The translations under genes and the position numbers were made by a program. A model generated the notes under the pieces. It searched no databases. It was not told the DNA's origin and saw only the letters and a program-made list of their open reading frames with translations. From Phytophthora sp. 'mugwort' (Eukaryota; Oomycota; Peronosporomycetes; Peronosporales; Peronosporaceae), in NCBI GenBank assembly GCA_033558025.1, contig JAUCEF010000005.1, forward strand, positions 4,836,001 through 4,900,000: DNA of 64,000 bases, given 5' to 3'. Numbering within the stretch: the stretch's first letter is position 1; the number at the start of each line of letters is the position of its first letter. This document shows, piece by piece, positions 10,824 to 22,568 of this stretch.

Positions 10824-11210
10824 TTACAGCTCGTCCTCGTCATCGTCAACACCGGCAAAAAACTTCTCCAGTGATTGGTCCACCGAGTCCACGACTGGCT
10901 TGGGCTGGCGCAGCGCCTGACCGTGCTCCAGTAGCTTGAGCAGATGAACCTTCTGCTTCCACTGCATGAGCGTCTCCTCCAGCTCCATATTGGCCTTGGT
11001 GATGAGCATGTCCACTACGCGCGGGTCCTTGACCTCCGCGTGCTGGCGGAACAGCGCCTGCACAGCCAGCCGCGCCTCGACCGGCTCCATCGGGATGTCG
11101 TACAGCGTCAGCACGCGCGGCACCTGCTTGGTGATGTAGCGGTACAGGGTCACGGCCGGGCTGGCCTTGGACGCCGCCACCGCCTTCTCCGCCGCAACTC
11201 GCAGAGCCAT
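10824..11210 (-). CDS. NDUFA6: Mitochondrial complex I subunit NDUFA6 (B14), LYR-motif protein
   Basis: Accessory subunit of NADH:ubiquinone oxidoreductase that binds acyl carrier protein on the matrix arm. The start at ATG 11210 (MALRVAAEKA) gives 128 residues, the usual family length; upstream ATGs in the same frame would add an untypical extension. The LYR motif is in TLYRYITKQVPRVL, and the C-terminal half shows the family pattern FRQHAEVKDPRVVDMLI, ANMELEETLMQWKQK, LLKLLE. The tail is acidic (DDDEDEL). It stands between two FYVE genes of opposite orientation, with no functional link evident. Confidence 0.9.
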   Translation of the reverse strand: MALRVAAEKAVAASKASPAVTLYRYITKQVPRVLTLYDIPMEPVEARLAVQALFRQHAEVKDPRVVDMLITKANMELEETLMQWKQKVHLLKLLEHGQALRQPKPVVDSVDQSLEKFFAGVDDDEDEL

Positions 11211-13175
11211 GGGGATCAAATGTAGGGCTTGCAACGATTTGAGCCACACGGGAGGGGAGAGCGGACACCCGGATGGCTTTAGCTATTTGGTAGTGATTTG
11301 AGTAACTTGCTGTGGATTAAATAAATTGGACCATCACTCTGCAAGCCTGTGAAACTTTATCTTGAACTGTCGAATTCGATGTCCTCATGAAGTGCATTTA
11401 TGCGTTTTGGAGGGATTTGATGTGCCTGTGAAGGACAACGAGTTCTTCTGTTCATCCGCTGTGGTGGCGATGAGCGGTTGGCGGCAGGGACAGCATACAC
11501 CGACCAGACGACATGTTTGAAAGACAATGAGACCGCACAATGTAGTTAAATCACAACAAAGAAGCGGCGAGGGTGCAGTGCCCCATCATTGTCTCTTTGT
11601 CGATCTCCATCTTATTCAGCCCACCAGCTACCGGTACGCGGCGGAATCATTGAGGCCGGCCGTAACGGGAACTTGTACTGCTGGAGGCTGTGGCGGCGCC
11701 GGCGAGAACATGTGGGCAGGGGGGCGGATTATTCCGCAGTGCAGATGGCGCTTGAAGTGCAGAGTCGGAGGGGGAACACGTGCGCAAGGATACTTTTTTC
11801 AGTCGCGGCGCTCTCTTTATGGCGCCGCGACTTGCGCACCTGGCGTAGGTGATAATCGGAGCCGGCAGTGTGCTAAAGCGGAGGTCTCCTGCTTCTCGCG
11901 TGTCGGCGCCTCACTGATGATGAAAATGCTTGCACTGTGCTTAGGAATTGTACCTGTAAAATGGGTGCGCTGCTCCTACGCCTGTCCAACGGGTCTCGCG
12001 AGCTCCGGCAACCGGCAACCAGCACCAATGGACGGGTAAACTACGCGCGTTCGTTGCATGCGGCGTTGCGCGGCGAAATGCGGCGTCTCTGTTAGGCTGA
12101 GCGTGCCGTCGCGCTGCTTGGTGTGGTGAAAAGCCGCCGTTGAAAGCCTCTTTGCCTGATGCAGACCGTCTTGACTTCTCCGCGGCGAATATGACATCCG
12201 CGTTGCGGCTCACGAGTGCTCAAGTAGACCAAATTTGTTGCTGATAGCCTCTCCGCGCCAGCGAAGACCGAGTCCAGCGAGCCAAAGTGCCTGCACCGCA
12301 AAGAAGCGCCCCACCGAGCCCGCAGAAAGACAGGCTTTTGGGCTTCTCACGTTCCCGTGACGTAGCCGTTGACGATCGTGACTTCGCGCGCCTTGGGCCA
12401 AAGGCCCTTGGCCCAGCAGCGCTGTCAAGCAGCCCGAACAAATGAGCGCACGGATGTCTGGCTTCGAGTCCAGCAGCAGCCAGCCAGCCAGACATCCACC
12501 GACCCTATCTACCTGACATGTTGGCGTGGTTGCAGTGCCCCACCGCAGCTATATCGTCAATACATTACCGAGCGAGTCCTTTTTCGTGGCGCACTCATCT
12601 GCCAGTACCCCGCCCATCCATCACCGCCGCGCTGCAGCAATCGCTCAGAGACAGGCTCTGGCGTGGGCTCTGCTCCGATGCAGCGGATCTTGGGATCGCC
12701 TCGCTACGAAAAAGCCAAGCCCAAGCGGAAGTCCAGCAGCTCGTGACTGACGTTAGCTTACACTGGGGTAACCGACGCCCGAACACTCACGCCACGATGA
12801 CCGAGCTGAAAGCCGCCTATAGCTTCAAGTTGGCCACCCGCATGCCTCATGTCGGGGGAATATACGCTCAGCATTAGCTCCAGCTGGCCACTTGTCGCCG
12901 TCACGCCGTCGTCGGCTGCAGATGGGGCGCCAAACCTGTGCTAACTGATGTTTGTGTACTGCAGGAACCTGTCTATCACAGTATACACCCGCCAGCAGTA
13001 ATTTTAAAGCGAGCCTTGTTCACACGTATCCTCTATCAACTAATAACGACGAATATGTTCCTATTGATCCATTACAACAGGTTTCAATTGCAAATCGACA
13101 AAAGCTATCCGTCTTGCTCTGGCCCCCTCGGCCAGCATCGCCCCAGTCCTGTTTCCTCCATCTCTCTCCTTGTCC
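11211..13175. other. Long intergenic region, no supported gene
   Basis: About 2 kb with many short overlapping frames on both strands but no family resemblance. It contains a perfect long hairpin at 11780-11839 and the self-complementary stretch ttgggccaaaggcccttggccca near 12394-12417. The last 200 bases are pyrimidine-rich and should hold the promoter of the second FYVE gene. Confidence 0.4.
11780..11839. repeat. Two-part inverted repeat able to form a hairpin
   Basis: Outer arms gtgcgcaag (11780-11788) and ttgcgcac (11832-11839) flank inner arms gtcgcggcgc (11802-11811) and gcgccgcgac (11822-11831). The inner arms are perfect 10-bp complements around a 10-base loop. Could be a structured RNA, an element end or a chance palindrome in GC-rich DNA. 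Confidence 0.6.
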
Positions 13176-15170
13176 ATGTTTCGCAGGAACAACAGCTCCA
13201 TTGGCGGTAAGAATGCCAGCGGGTCGTCGGGCGGCTCCGGCGGCTCGCGCGCCTTCGCCGAGCAGGTGGCGCGTCAGTACGAAGTGCCGCGCACTATGAC
13301 CAAGGAGCGCGTCAAGGAGCTGGCCGCCATCGGCGAGCGCCGGGCCAACCAGCTCATCCGCTGGGTGACCGACGACGACCAGGGCGTGGCTGGTTCTGTG
13401 GCCGCCAGCGCTGTACTGCGCCAGCAAAAGGAGAACTTCACGGTCTATGAGATGCACGACACCCAGGATGACCTGCTGGTCATGAAAGGCGTCGTCCGTC
13501 TGCAGAATACCACCTGTGACGAGGTGCTCGCGCTGCTCTCGGGGCGCACGGCTACCGAGGTTGACGCCTTCCTGCAGGACCTGCTGGGCGCACAGTATGC
13601 GGCCGGACAGGCGCTGCACTACACCGAGGTGAGTGCGAACGCCGGCAACGCGCCCGAGCCGACGCCTGAGCCCAACACGCCGGCTACGCCCCAGACCCCG
13701 CGCGGGTCCATGCCCACTTCGTCGTCGCTCATGGTGCAGTGGCTGGCGCTTAACGACGTCCACCCACAGGCTCCACTCAGAGAGTTCTTCTTCATGCGCT
13801 TCAACCAAATTTTTAGCAACGGGAACGGCGGCAACAACCCGCTCGGAGGCGGCGCGTCGTACGGCGTCTCGGTCCTGGAGTCGCTCGAGCTGCCGAGATG
13901 CGGACCCATCTTCTCGCAAACCCACATGCAGCGCCAGCCGCTACACAAGTGCGGCTTTGTCGTGGAAGCGTCCGAGGACAAGAGTTCGGTGACCACGCGC
14001 GTGTCGTTCTTCATCTCTGCACCGTATCGCGCGCCGTCGCTAGAGCAGGACCGTGCGTGGCTGCTACGTCTTGCCGGATGTGTACGTCTCGTGCCCAGCG
14101 CTATTGTAAACCGCCGTATTCGCCGCAACCAGCTGCGTGACCGGCGGAACTGGCACTTCCGCGACACGTGCTCCGTCTGTGGAGGTAACTTCTCCATGTT
14201 CACGCGCCGCGCGCACCACTGCCGCATCTGCGGTGCTGCAGTGTGTTCCAAGTGCTCGGCCATCCGCAAAGACCACCAGCGTTCCAAGTTTTCAGGTAGC
14301 ACGCGGGTGTGCATGGCGTGTTTGAATGGCGACCAAAACGGAGCGCACGGATCTGCGAGCACGTACGATAGCCGCAGTGAAGTTAGCAGGTCAAGCGCCA
14401 GCGATGGCGCGACATCCAGTCGTGGCAGTGATGGTGAATGCTTCGGCAGCTCTGCGCACGTGACGCTCGAGGAAGCTCTGGCCGGTTTTACGATCGAGCC
14501 GACGCTAGCAGCGCACTTGCCTCACAGCCCGAGCAACACGTCGAGTAGCGGCCGCAGCCAGGGCGGTGAGGACGATGGAGACGTGTATGCTAACACCCCG
14601 TTCGATTACGAGCTGACTTTTGCCAAGGGCAACCCGTGGCCTGATGCTCCATTGACCCCGACGGAAAAGGAGCGTGTGAAGCTCATTCAGAGACTGAATC
14701 TATCGCAGGATTTCGCGAATACCGTGCTCCGTGACCTGCTCGAGCTGGCGTGTACGACCGTCAACTGTCCGGTGGCAGCTCTCTCTGTTGTGACCAAGTC
14801 GACGAGTTTGTTTGTGACTACAATTGGTCTCGTCGGCGACCAGGTGCCGCGTGATATTGGGGTGGATGCCCATGCCATTATGTCGCACGATCCCCTTGTG
14901 GTGCTCGACTGTCGGAAGGATATTCGTTTCGCCAAGAATCCCCTTGCGTTGTCCATGCATGTACAGTTCTTCTTGGGTATTCCGATCTTCATGAAAGACT
15001 CGGGTGTGGTGGTGGGTGCTATCTGTATCGCTGATACCAAGGCTCGCAAGAAGGTCAAGGGCTCAGATTTGCGTGCACTTCAGCTCATTGCATCGCGTAT
15101 TGTCGAGAAGATGGACGCGCATAACAATGAGATGACCGAGAAGATCACGGAAGGTGTGCGGCTGTTGTAA
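13176..15170 (+). CDS. START-like / FYVE / GAF domain protein (paralogue 2)
   Basis: Single-exon protein of 664 residues from ATG 13176 (MFRRNN); the frame is open slightly further, but only through TTG. It has the same order as the gene at 8265. A START-like region spans about 20-320 (TVYEMHDTQDDLLVMKGVVR, then MVQWLALNDVHPQAPLREFF). A FYVE finger sits at about 326-385, with CSVC, RRAHHCRICG, CSKC and CMAC. A serine-rich linker and a GAF domain at about 505-645 follow (FANTVLRDLLELACTTVNCP, VDAHAIMSHDPLVVLDC, FFLGIPIF, GAICIADT). The N-terminus has a Gly/Ser run, and the linker before FYVE is proline-rich (PEPTPEPNTPATP). Probably endosomal and PI3P-binding. Sequence outside the motifs has diverged well, so the duplication is not recent. 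Confidence 0.9.
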   Translation: MFRRNNSSIGGKNASGSSGGSGGSRAFAEQVARQYEVPRTMTKERVKELAAIGERRANQLIRWVTDDDQGVAGSVAASAVLRQQKENFTVYEMHDTQDDLLVMKGVVRLQNTTCDEVLALLSGRTATEVDAFLQDLLGAQYAAGQALHYTEVSANAGNAPEPTPEPNTPATPQTPRGSMPTSSSLMVQWLALNDVHPQAPLREFFFMRFNQIFSNGNGGNNPLGGGASYGVSVLESLELPRCGPIFSQTHMQRQPLHKCGFVVEASEDKSSVTTRVSFFISAPYRAPSLEQDRAWLLRLAGCVRLVPSAIVNRRIRRNQLRDRRNWHFRDTCSVCGGNFSMFTRRAHHCRICGAAVCSKCSAIRKDHQRSKFSGSTRVCMACLNGDQNGAHGSASTYDSRSEVSRSSASDGATSSRGSDGECFGSSAHVTLEEALAGFTIEPTLAAHLPHSPSNTSSSGRSQGGEDDGDVYANTPFDYELTFAKGNPWPDAPLTPTEKERVKLIQRLNLSQDFANTVLRDLLELACTTVNCPVAALSVVTKSTSLFVTTIGLVGDQVPRDIGVDAHAIMSHDPLVVLDCRKDIRFAKNPLALSMHVQFFLGIPIFMKDSGVVVGAICIADTKARKKVKGSDLRALQLIASRIVEKMDAHNNEMTEKITEGVRLL

Positions 15171-15405
15171 GCTACTGAAAGCTAGCATCCCACTAGCCCA
15201 AACGTGTCTGGTAACGCAATGTTGCGTGGGTCGATCTCGTTGACATAGAATTCAGAAAAGTGTGGTTAAATATTCCATGTCTTGTTTCCAAAAGTTTGCT
15301 GGCGTTCACGCGTGGATGGCGTCTTTGCCTCGAGATTCATCCACGCACGACTAGCAGACTGCTCGCATTTCATTTGGTTACCGTAAAGACCGTTTTCATC
15401 TGCCT
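15171..15405. other. Convergent 3' spacer
   Basis: Short gap between the stop codons of the FYVE gene (+) and the BRWD-like gene (-); holds both 3' UTRs and no gene. Confidence 0.5.
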
Positions 15406-18400
15406 CTAGCGCCGTTTGACCTTCTTCTTGCTCTTGGGAGCAGGTCGCCGTAGCCGACGCTTCCTTCCAGCTCCATAATCTGACTCATCGCTGAAATCCT
15501 CTTCTTCTTCCTCCTCCTCGTCGTCCTCTTCACTTTCCGAAGAACTACTGTGCCAGCTAGCTTCCTCGTCCTCTGAGGTAGCGGTCACAGGTTTCCGTCG
15601 AGCGCGTTGTTTGCCTGATGCAGCAGGTGACGATTTCCTTTTCAAGTTGAACGATCTGTCAGTTGACAATGGTTTTGCCTTCTTCGTAGCGAGATTCTTG
15701 TGTCCTTGGAGGTTCACTCCTGCTGCATCGAGAAGAAACTTGACGCAGTATTTCTGCAAATCCTCCACTAGTCCACCGATGAAGCAGTCCCAGCCATTAT
15801 ACGTGATTGCGTTTGAAAAGACCAGTTCTACGTGGGTCTAGAAAGACAAAAAAAAAGACCCAGAGTCAGTGAGCGACACCAAACATACACATGCGTGCAA
15901 TACTTACGAAGTAATCCCGGAAGCTCTTGTACTTGTACAGTCTGTCTTGAATCGTGCCAAAGTCCATTGGATGCGCAATAATCTCGGAATACTGCGGCGC
16001 GACGTCGTCCGTCACGGGAGACGCAAATATGTTGGTTTTGTCAGCTTCAGTAAGGGCTTCATGAAACACCATCAACACAGCTCGCAAGTCTTCCTCACAC
16101 GCACGCTCTATCACTTCACTTTCAGTGCTCGAGTACTTTTCCATCAAAGTTGAATACGTCAAGAGTTCTTGATCCGAGTTTTTGCGCTGACGTTTCCGTG
16201 TGGAACCTCCACCAGTTGATGAAGTCGTCACCACTAGAGAAGCACAACGAGTAATACGAGGTGACACACGTTGTGGCTCTGCTACCTGCCGATTCCGCAG
16301 CTGCCTTGGACTATGAAACGCATTGATAACGACGTCATCCTCTCCAATAGAATTTTGAATGGGCTCGGAGCTGACTGTTGTTTCTTCTTCTTGTCCCACG
16401 ATATGATCCACCTTTTCTTCACTGTCTGTAGCTTCCTCACTACTCTGTGTGCGTCGTGATCTCCTAAGTGGCGAAGCCTCATCCTGTACATTACTGGAAA
16501 CAGGAAGAGCCACGGCAGGAGAAGCTTCAACCCGACTATCAACAGACGTCGCACGAGCATCGTCTAGTGTCGAAGTCAATAATCCAATTTCCAGCAATGC
16601 CAACTGCGTTTCCTCTAGGTCTTCAATGAAATTCGTCAAGAAATCATCTGGAGGGTACGAGTAGCGCACGCTGACTCGCTCTCCGTCAGCTTCTCGACGG
16701 TTAATGTTGTTGACATCACGCAAAAGGTGCGGGAAATGACGTTGAGCCTGCGTCACAACAGCCGAGACCAGATTCCGCGAGTTTTGGGAGATCGGACTGG
16801 ACGGAATGTTGTACGTTTCGCAATTGAGACTCAACAGCTTCACGTCAGCTAGGAACGCCTCCACTTGTCGATAATAACCGAGACGCAATCGTTGCTGAAT
16901 CTTCGTCAAGTCAATCGGATTCGCAATCGAAATTGAATAATCCATGAACGTATCTTCATCGACAGGATACATAAAGTCTCTTGAAATCGAGAGCGTTAAG
17001 ACCTGGTCCACTTCCTGTAAGAGCACTTCACACTTCTCCCCAATAATATTCCGCGAAAAGAAAAGCCGCGTCGAACGCCTACGAAGAGAAAGCTCGCGCT
17101 TCTCCCGTCGTTCCTCTGCTGATGCTGATTCCAACTCCCAAGGACACACTGCACACGTATCGTCGTCTGGATCATCCCAATCAACCATGACACATTCCCA
17201 CGGCGAGAGTTCATCCGAGCTACTTGTTGCTAATGGTTTTCCAACAATCTTTTCTACTGTCCCGTACGACATTTTCGCTTCAATCTCAAGCCCGTGTTGA
17301 TTCAGCTGCACAAATGGCATCTGGACACGATCCCCCACGTGCCAATTGCCACAAACTCCACTCTCGTACACGTGATCGAGCACTAGGAAGTTCGCCACGT
17401 CGTTTGAGTGGTACAAAACCTTGAAATTAAAGCGTGTAGACGGTTCACTTGCTGCAGGCGTCAAGAATTCATCAACGCTCGTAAATTCTGCGAACGGAGA
17501 TGACTCGGGGTTAAACAATTCCGCAGTATTAGAAGTCACGCTTTCTTTCGTCTCTTCTTCCTGCTTCTGTTCATCGCTCTCTCCAGCAGGAACTACAGCT
17601 GAAGTTGGCACAGCAAGCACCGCAAGCGACAGTTCACATTTGATTGTATTGCATCTCACGTGTTCTTCTGCGGTAGGAAACACATACTTCACATCCACGA
17701 CACGACACTTGATCGCATAAAATATCGACAAACGCGCATAATATCTTGGGTTCGGCATCCCCCCGTAGCGTAAATATCCAGGATGGCCTTCCGGGAGGTA
17801 CACGACATAGTCCCCAACTTGAGGGACATATTGATGAATCGACCGCAAGCTCACGAGTTGCAACCATTCGCGATGGAATCGGAGACCAAAGCGCTTGGAA
17901 GCCGGCTCGATGATCGCTCCTCCATCTTCTGCAACCAGTTGACAAGTTTCTTCTTGACGGTGCCTTTGAGCACGCCGGGATTGGTGATCTGGACAGAAGA
18001 AATGCATCTGATCCACAGACCAGCCAAAGTTGATCGCGCACTTCCAGTGATACGAGTTCCGACACGTAGTAATTGTGCATCCAACGGTTGCTCCTCGTTT
18101 ATTGCACGCAACACAAGTCAACGAGCGTCCGCGACGAATCTCTCTCGTCACGTTGTACCAGTTTCCCTCTCGGTTGAAACACAGAGGAGAAGCAATCGCG
18201 CATTGGTCATGGACAAACACCCTTTGAATACCGTAAATCAACGGGTGAACGCCCATGCCGTCTCCAGGTAGTTTCAGCATCGCGTCATCATCGCCAACGC
18301 CACAAAAAGCACACGGAATCAATGCGTCGTCCGTGTTTTCAGCTGGAATTGGTGAGGCGCCAAGCTGGGCTCTTTTCACTTCCAGAATTTGACTGTACGT

Positions 18401-21400
18401 CATGCTTTGATCAAATCGATCTAGCTGATTATCTCCCATGATGATCCCATCGTTTGATTCGACTACGACTTCGTCGTGGCTATCACGATTTCCAGCTTCT
18501 CTTTCATCGCTAATATCACTCATTTGCTGATTTCCAGGAACCTCGACCCCTTCCTCTTCTGCGTCGCTATCCAATATCAACCTAGAACGTGATCTGGCCG
18601 CACTTCTTCGAGCTCGTAATTGGCGAGGAGTGTCTTCTTGCTCCTCGTCACTGTCAACTGACTGTAATCTCCGACCACCCCGAGTTGGAAACCTGGAGCG
18701 TGGAGATTCCCGCTGTCTGGTGCTACGAAGTCGTCTCCGTCTGGAATTCACAGGAGATATCAAAGCCTCTTCAGTATCGCTAAGCAAATCATCCTCGTCC
18801 AGCTCAAGTTCATCCTCTTCATCCTCCTCCTCCTCCTCCTCCTCCTCCTCCTCAGCAGCGTGACGTGGTGTTGGCACTTGAAAGTCTTCGTCACTTCGAT
18901 CATCTTCACTGGAAATTTCAAGCTCAAGCACTGACGTATCTCGCTCTTCAGCGGGCGTTTCACGCCGCCGTCGACGTGGATCAGCGTATCGCCTGGATCC
19001 AGATCCACGACGTCGAAGCTCTGACAGCATTACTGGGGCACCGCTCAATCTATAAGACGCTCTAGCTAGTGCCAATGCGTCAGCGGCAAAACTTTCTTGA
19101 TCCTTTACGGATTTCTCTTCCTCACTCTTGACAATCGCAAGAGGAAACGAGTGGATATCCTCCTCATCTTCAGGTAAATGACGCACTGCGCACTGAAGTT
19201 CCGACTCCTTGCTCTGCTGGACCCGCAGTCGTCGATTTTCCGCGTACTCCTCCGAAGTGAACGATCTGGCGGGCAACAGGTGGGGAGGCTGATGTGGATA
19301 CTGCATTAACGAGGCATCCATCAGAGGACCAGAGTCCATCAAGCTCGGTAGTTCTTGAGTTTCCCTGTCCCGCACGTTGTAATGACCATCAGTAACTAGC
19401 ATCACGTAGTCATGGAGGAAATACTGCTGCACAGGTGTCGCTGCATAAGGTTCCCCAGATCCTGTACCAAAGATCAGCAGTCGACCGAATTGATCCGTAA
19501 AGCAAAACCCATTGCCGTCCGGTGTAAACCCACCATCGAGGTTGGAAAGAGGCTTGAAATCTGGCGACAAATTCGTGAAGGTTTTCAGCATTCTACCCGT
19601 TGAAATATCCCACAAGAAGACGCGACCATCATACCCTGCTGTAACTACGATACGCCAATCTGTCGGGTGGGTACTCAGAGCGAACGCTGCATTCACATGA
19701 CCGTGCTTCTTGTCTTTATCAGTCGCACCCAACGTCATCAGCAGCTTCCCACTTTCTGGATCCCAAATTCGCATCCTCTGCTCCCACGTTGGGTCTGCTG
19801 ACTCTGAATTCAGCTTAACACTATGAAGAGTAATGAGCCGCTTATCATCATGCGTCCAAGCGACCGTATCCACAACTGGAATAGGCTTTTTCCGACCGCG
19901 AACGCCATAGAAAGCAGAGATATCGTCGTGCTCGACTGCCGACTCTTTCGCCAAAAGAACAGCCCCAAACAAGCTTTTGTACTTCCGTTTCCACTTCCAA
20001 ACCCGCGCCGCGCTATCTTTGATAGACGCAGTTACAATCCGGTCACCATGATAGTTGTACGCAATGCTCGACACGGGGCCTTTATGTCCCTTCATCAATG
20101 CAATTGGCTCGATGCTTGGGACGTCGTCATCGGAGAGAGATAACGACGGCAAGTCGTTCTGCACCTGTGGAGGTTGTGTCTGTCGCGGGACCGTCTCGCG
20201 CTGCAACGCTTCTGCAACTGTAGGAAGTGGGACATCGACACCAGCCTGGGGTTCCAGTGGTAGTTGAGGTAGCAACGGCATTGGGGGCTGTAATGGTGAT
20301 TGACCAGAAGCCAGAGGCTGCGCTAGAGGTTGCAATGGTAGTTGACCAGGACCCGGAGTTTGGGTTGGTGTCTCTACAGCTCGAAGAGGTTCAGCCGTGA
20401 CGGGTGCAGCCACATCATTACTCTCGTTTGTTGGTTCCTGGGTCTGCAGGTTTCCTGGTGCTGGGTTCAACACTTGAGTAACAATTGCTGGAAGCCTAGG
20501 AAGTAAAATCGGGGCCAGTTGATTCAGCTCCGGTCCATTTCTACCTGGTCGTTGCTCCAACACTCTTGCTTCCTGCGGTACATCTGTCGGTTGAAATCGT
20601 GGCACTACAGCAGGCGCATCTGGAGCTGAAACCATGGATAAATCCCAGATACGCGCAATTCCATCGTGTCCCCCCGACGCCACAAAATCTCCACATCGAC
20701 TGAATGTGACGCAGTGCACTTTGCACGACCGGACGCCTTCGCGACGAGCGTGTTTCATGGCGTAAATGGGATGCAAACTGAGCATGTACGCATTCAACGA
20801 GTACAATCTCCGCGCAGTCTCGATTTTCGTTTCCGGCTCATCTATGAGCGGAATCTCCGGTACTTTGTAGCAGAAACAGCGACCGTCGTCCGAGGCCGTG
20901 ACAATAATATTCTTCTTCGGATGAAACCGCACTGCGTTCACGACACTTGAATGCCCCACCAAGACCGCGACTGGAGCGCCCGTACTGATTTCCCATACTC
21001 GAACAGTTTTATCGTCTGAAGACGAGGCTAGAAGCGTGTTCGAGTCATTCACCGCCAGATCGGTAATATTACCGACGTGTCCTCGCAATGTAAACAATAA
21101 ATCTCCTGTTCGTAACGACCAGATCTTCACCAGTCTGCACCATTTCAAGCAAAAGTATCAGTAGGATCCCTATTGACTAATAAGTACGAGGGACTAGACA
21201 CGTACCTGTCGTCAGATCCGGTAATAACAACCTTGCCCAGCTTATCATAGGCAAGACAGTAAGCCTGGATCTGTAAGTGGCCGCTCAGTGTCTTTAACCG
21301 TCGAATCCTGCTGTACACATAGGCAGGTGGGAGTTGTGTGTCATGCTGCCAGCTGATCTCTCGTCGTCGCAGTAGCGAAACCTGATTCCGTCCTGTCCGC

Positions 21401-22365
21401 ACAGTCGTTTGAAACAATCCAGACTGCTTTGCACGCTCCATCAACGCTTCAATCTGATTCTCCGTCTCGGTTCGCTCGTGTCGCAACCGGAAAAGCTGCT
21501 TCAGTGCTCGTACGTCCGCTGCTAACGTCGTCACTTTATCTGTATCAGTCTCTGCCTCCGTCATCATCGCTGCGTCTCCTCCTGTTATCATCACCTGCAA
21601 CTCTGGGGGTAGATCCTCCACTCGACGCGCCGTCGTGTACTTCTGATACCGCTCGTACTTCTTGATCACCTTCTCCACAACTCGCAGCGTCTTGAGCACT
21701 CCTCGCACCTTAAACAATTCGTTAATTATCTCCTTGGCCAGCTTCTTTCTCTCCATCTGTGGCAACTGTAGCTGCTTCTTCACTCGCGTCCTCAGTAATA
21801 AGCTGCTGTTCTCCTCGAAAGGGGCGTCCTTCACCTTGTCGTCCACCTCCTTCTTCTTATTGAGCTTTGGAAACGACGTCGCCGCTCCTTGTAGCAGCTC
21901 TACCAGGTGTCCGGACGAGATGTCCCGGTGTCGCAGCCTGTAGTCTTCGTACCTGGCCGCTCGGGTCTTGCCCGTCCAGTCCACGCTGTTTCTAAGCAGC
22001 TGGTGCTCTGCTAGCTCCTGGATTAACACATCCGCTGCCTTGTGACACACCGATCGGCGCTTGAGGAAGTCCGCAATGAGGAAGTACACCTCGCTCTCGT
22101 CCACCTGCGGTGGGGGTCGTTCCCGTTCGGTATCTGTCGTTTCCTCGCTCTTATGCTCCTCACATGGCTGTGCGAGCAAAATACCACCACTCCTTGACAC
22201 TTGTGGAGCTGGTGCGATGTCCGGCAGCGCCTCCCGCGCGCTGGGGACGTTGGCGTGGGTGTCGCCGCCGAGCCAAATGGCGGCATGCACATCGTCGTTT
22301 ACTGCGGCCGGGAGACGCGCGTCCGGGATTCTCTCTGGGCTGTGTGGGGATGTTTCGTCCGCCAT
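15406..22365 (-). CDS. PHIP/BRWD-like chromatin reader: LisH-like, WD40, ePHD, two bromodomains
   Basis: Very large nuclear protein, 2272 residues, in three exons: 22365-21206, 21134-15908 and 15837-15406. A LisH-like helix pair lies at about 91-125 (SEVYFLIADFLKRRSVCHKA). WD40 repeats start at about 350 and continue after exon 2 begins (GSDDRLVKIWSLRTG, SSSDDKTVRVWEISTG). A proline/glutamine-rich insert splits them before more repeats (ALMKGHKGPVSSIAYN, YDGRVFLWDISTG). A disordered acidic region with a glutamate run follows. An extended PHD finger lies at about 1323-1440 (CAFCG, HDQCAIAS, CVACNKRGATVGC, SYHWKCAINFGW, FFCPDH), then a BRWD crypto-Tudor-like region (VGDYVVYLPEGHPGY). Bromodomain 1 is at about 1765-1858; bromodomain 2 at about 2048-2171 spans the last intron (HPMDFGTIQDRLYKYKSFR, then SNAITYNGWDCF). 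The tail is basic. Likely reads acetylated and methylated histones, and may act as a CUL4 receptor as animal relatives do. Confidence 0.9.
18820..18853. repeat. Trinucleotide (CTC/GAG) microsatellite inside the BRWD-like CDS
   Basis: About eleven tcc/ctc units encode a pure glutamate run on the minus strand within the acidic linker. Likely length-variable, and frame-safe because the unit is three bases. Confidence 0.8.
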
Positions 22366-22568
22366 TATGTGTGCACTAACTAGAGGGGGGGGCAGGGCCG
22401 TCCAGACGTCGCTCGGAGGCCGCGTAGCTCGCGCGTGGCGGGGGCGGAACGGGGTACTGTGCGTCCCGCGCTTTTTGCTGTAGTGAGATGCTGGTACGGG
22501 GTACATTCGTACTTAATCAGAAATAGCCTATTATTGTAGGGGGTACATATTTTGTAGCCATTGCAGCA
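22366..22568. promoter_or_regulatory. Short divergent promoter between BRWD-like and FEX-like genes
   Basis: The two start codons (22365 minus, 22569 plus) are 203 bases apart, so both promoters and 5' UTRs must lie here, partly overlapping. No clear TATA or oomycete Inr was identified. Confidence 0.5.

Noticed and set aside
10846..11268. 140-codon minus-strand frame
   Set aside because: Shifted-frame shadow of NDUFA6.
12466..12480. tRNA B-box-like ggcttcgagtcc
   Set aside because: No A-box or cloverleaf could be built in the preceding 75 bases; inverted repeats nearby are of a different type.
12210..12870. Several overlapping frames of 60-125 codons on both strands
   Set aside because: No start context, no domain-like pattern, and mutually overlapping; treated as chance in GC-rich DNA.
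13020..13925. 301-codon minus-strand frame
   Set aside because: Antisense shadow of the FYVE paralogue 2, rich in Arg, Gly and Leu as expected from GC-rich mirror frames.
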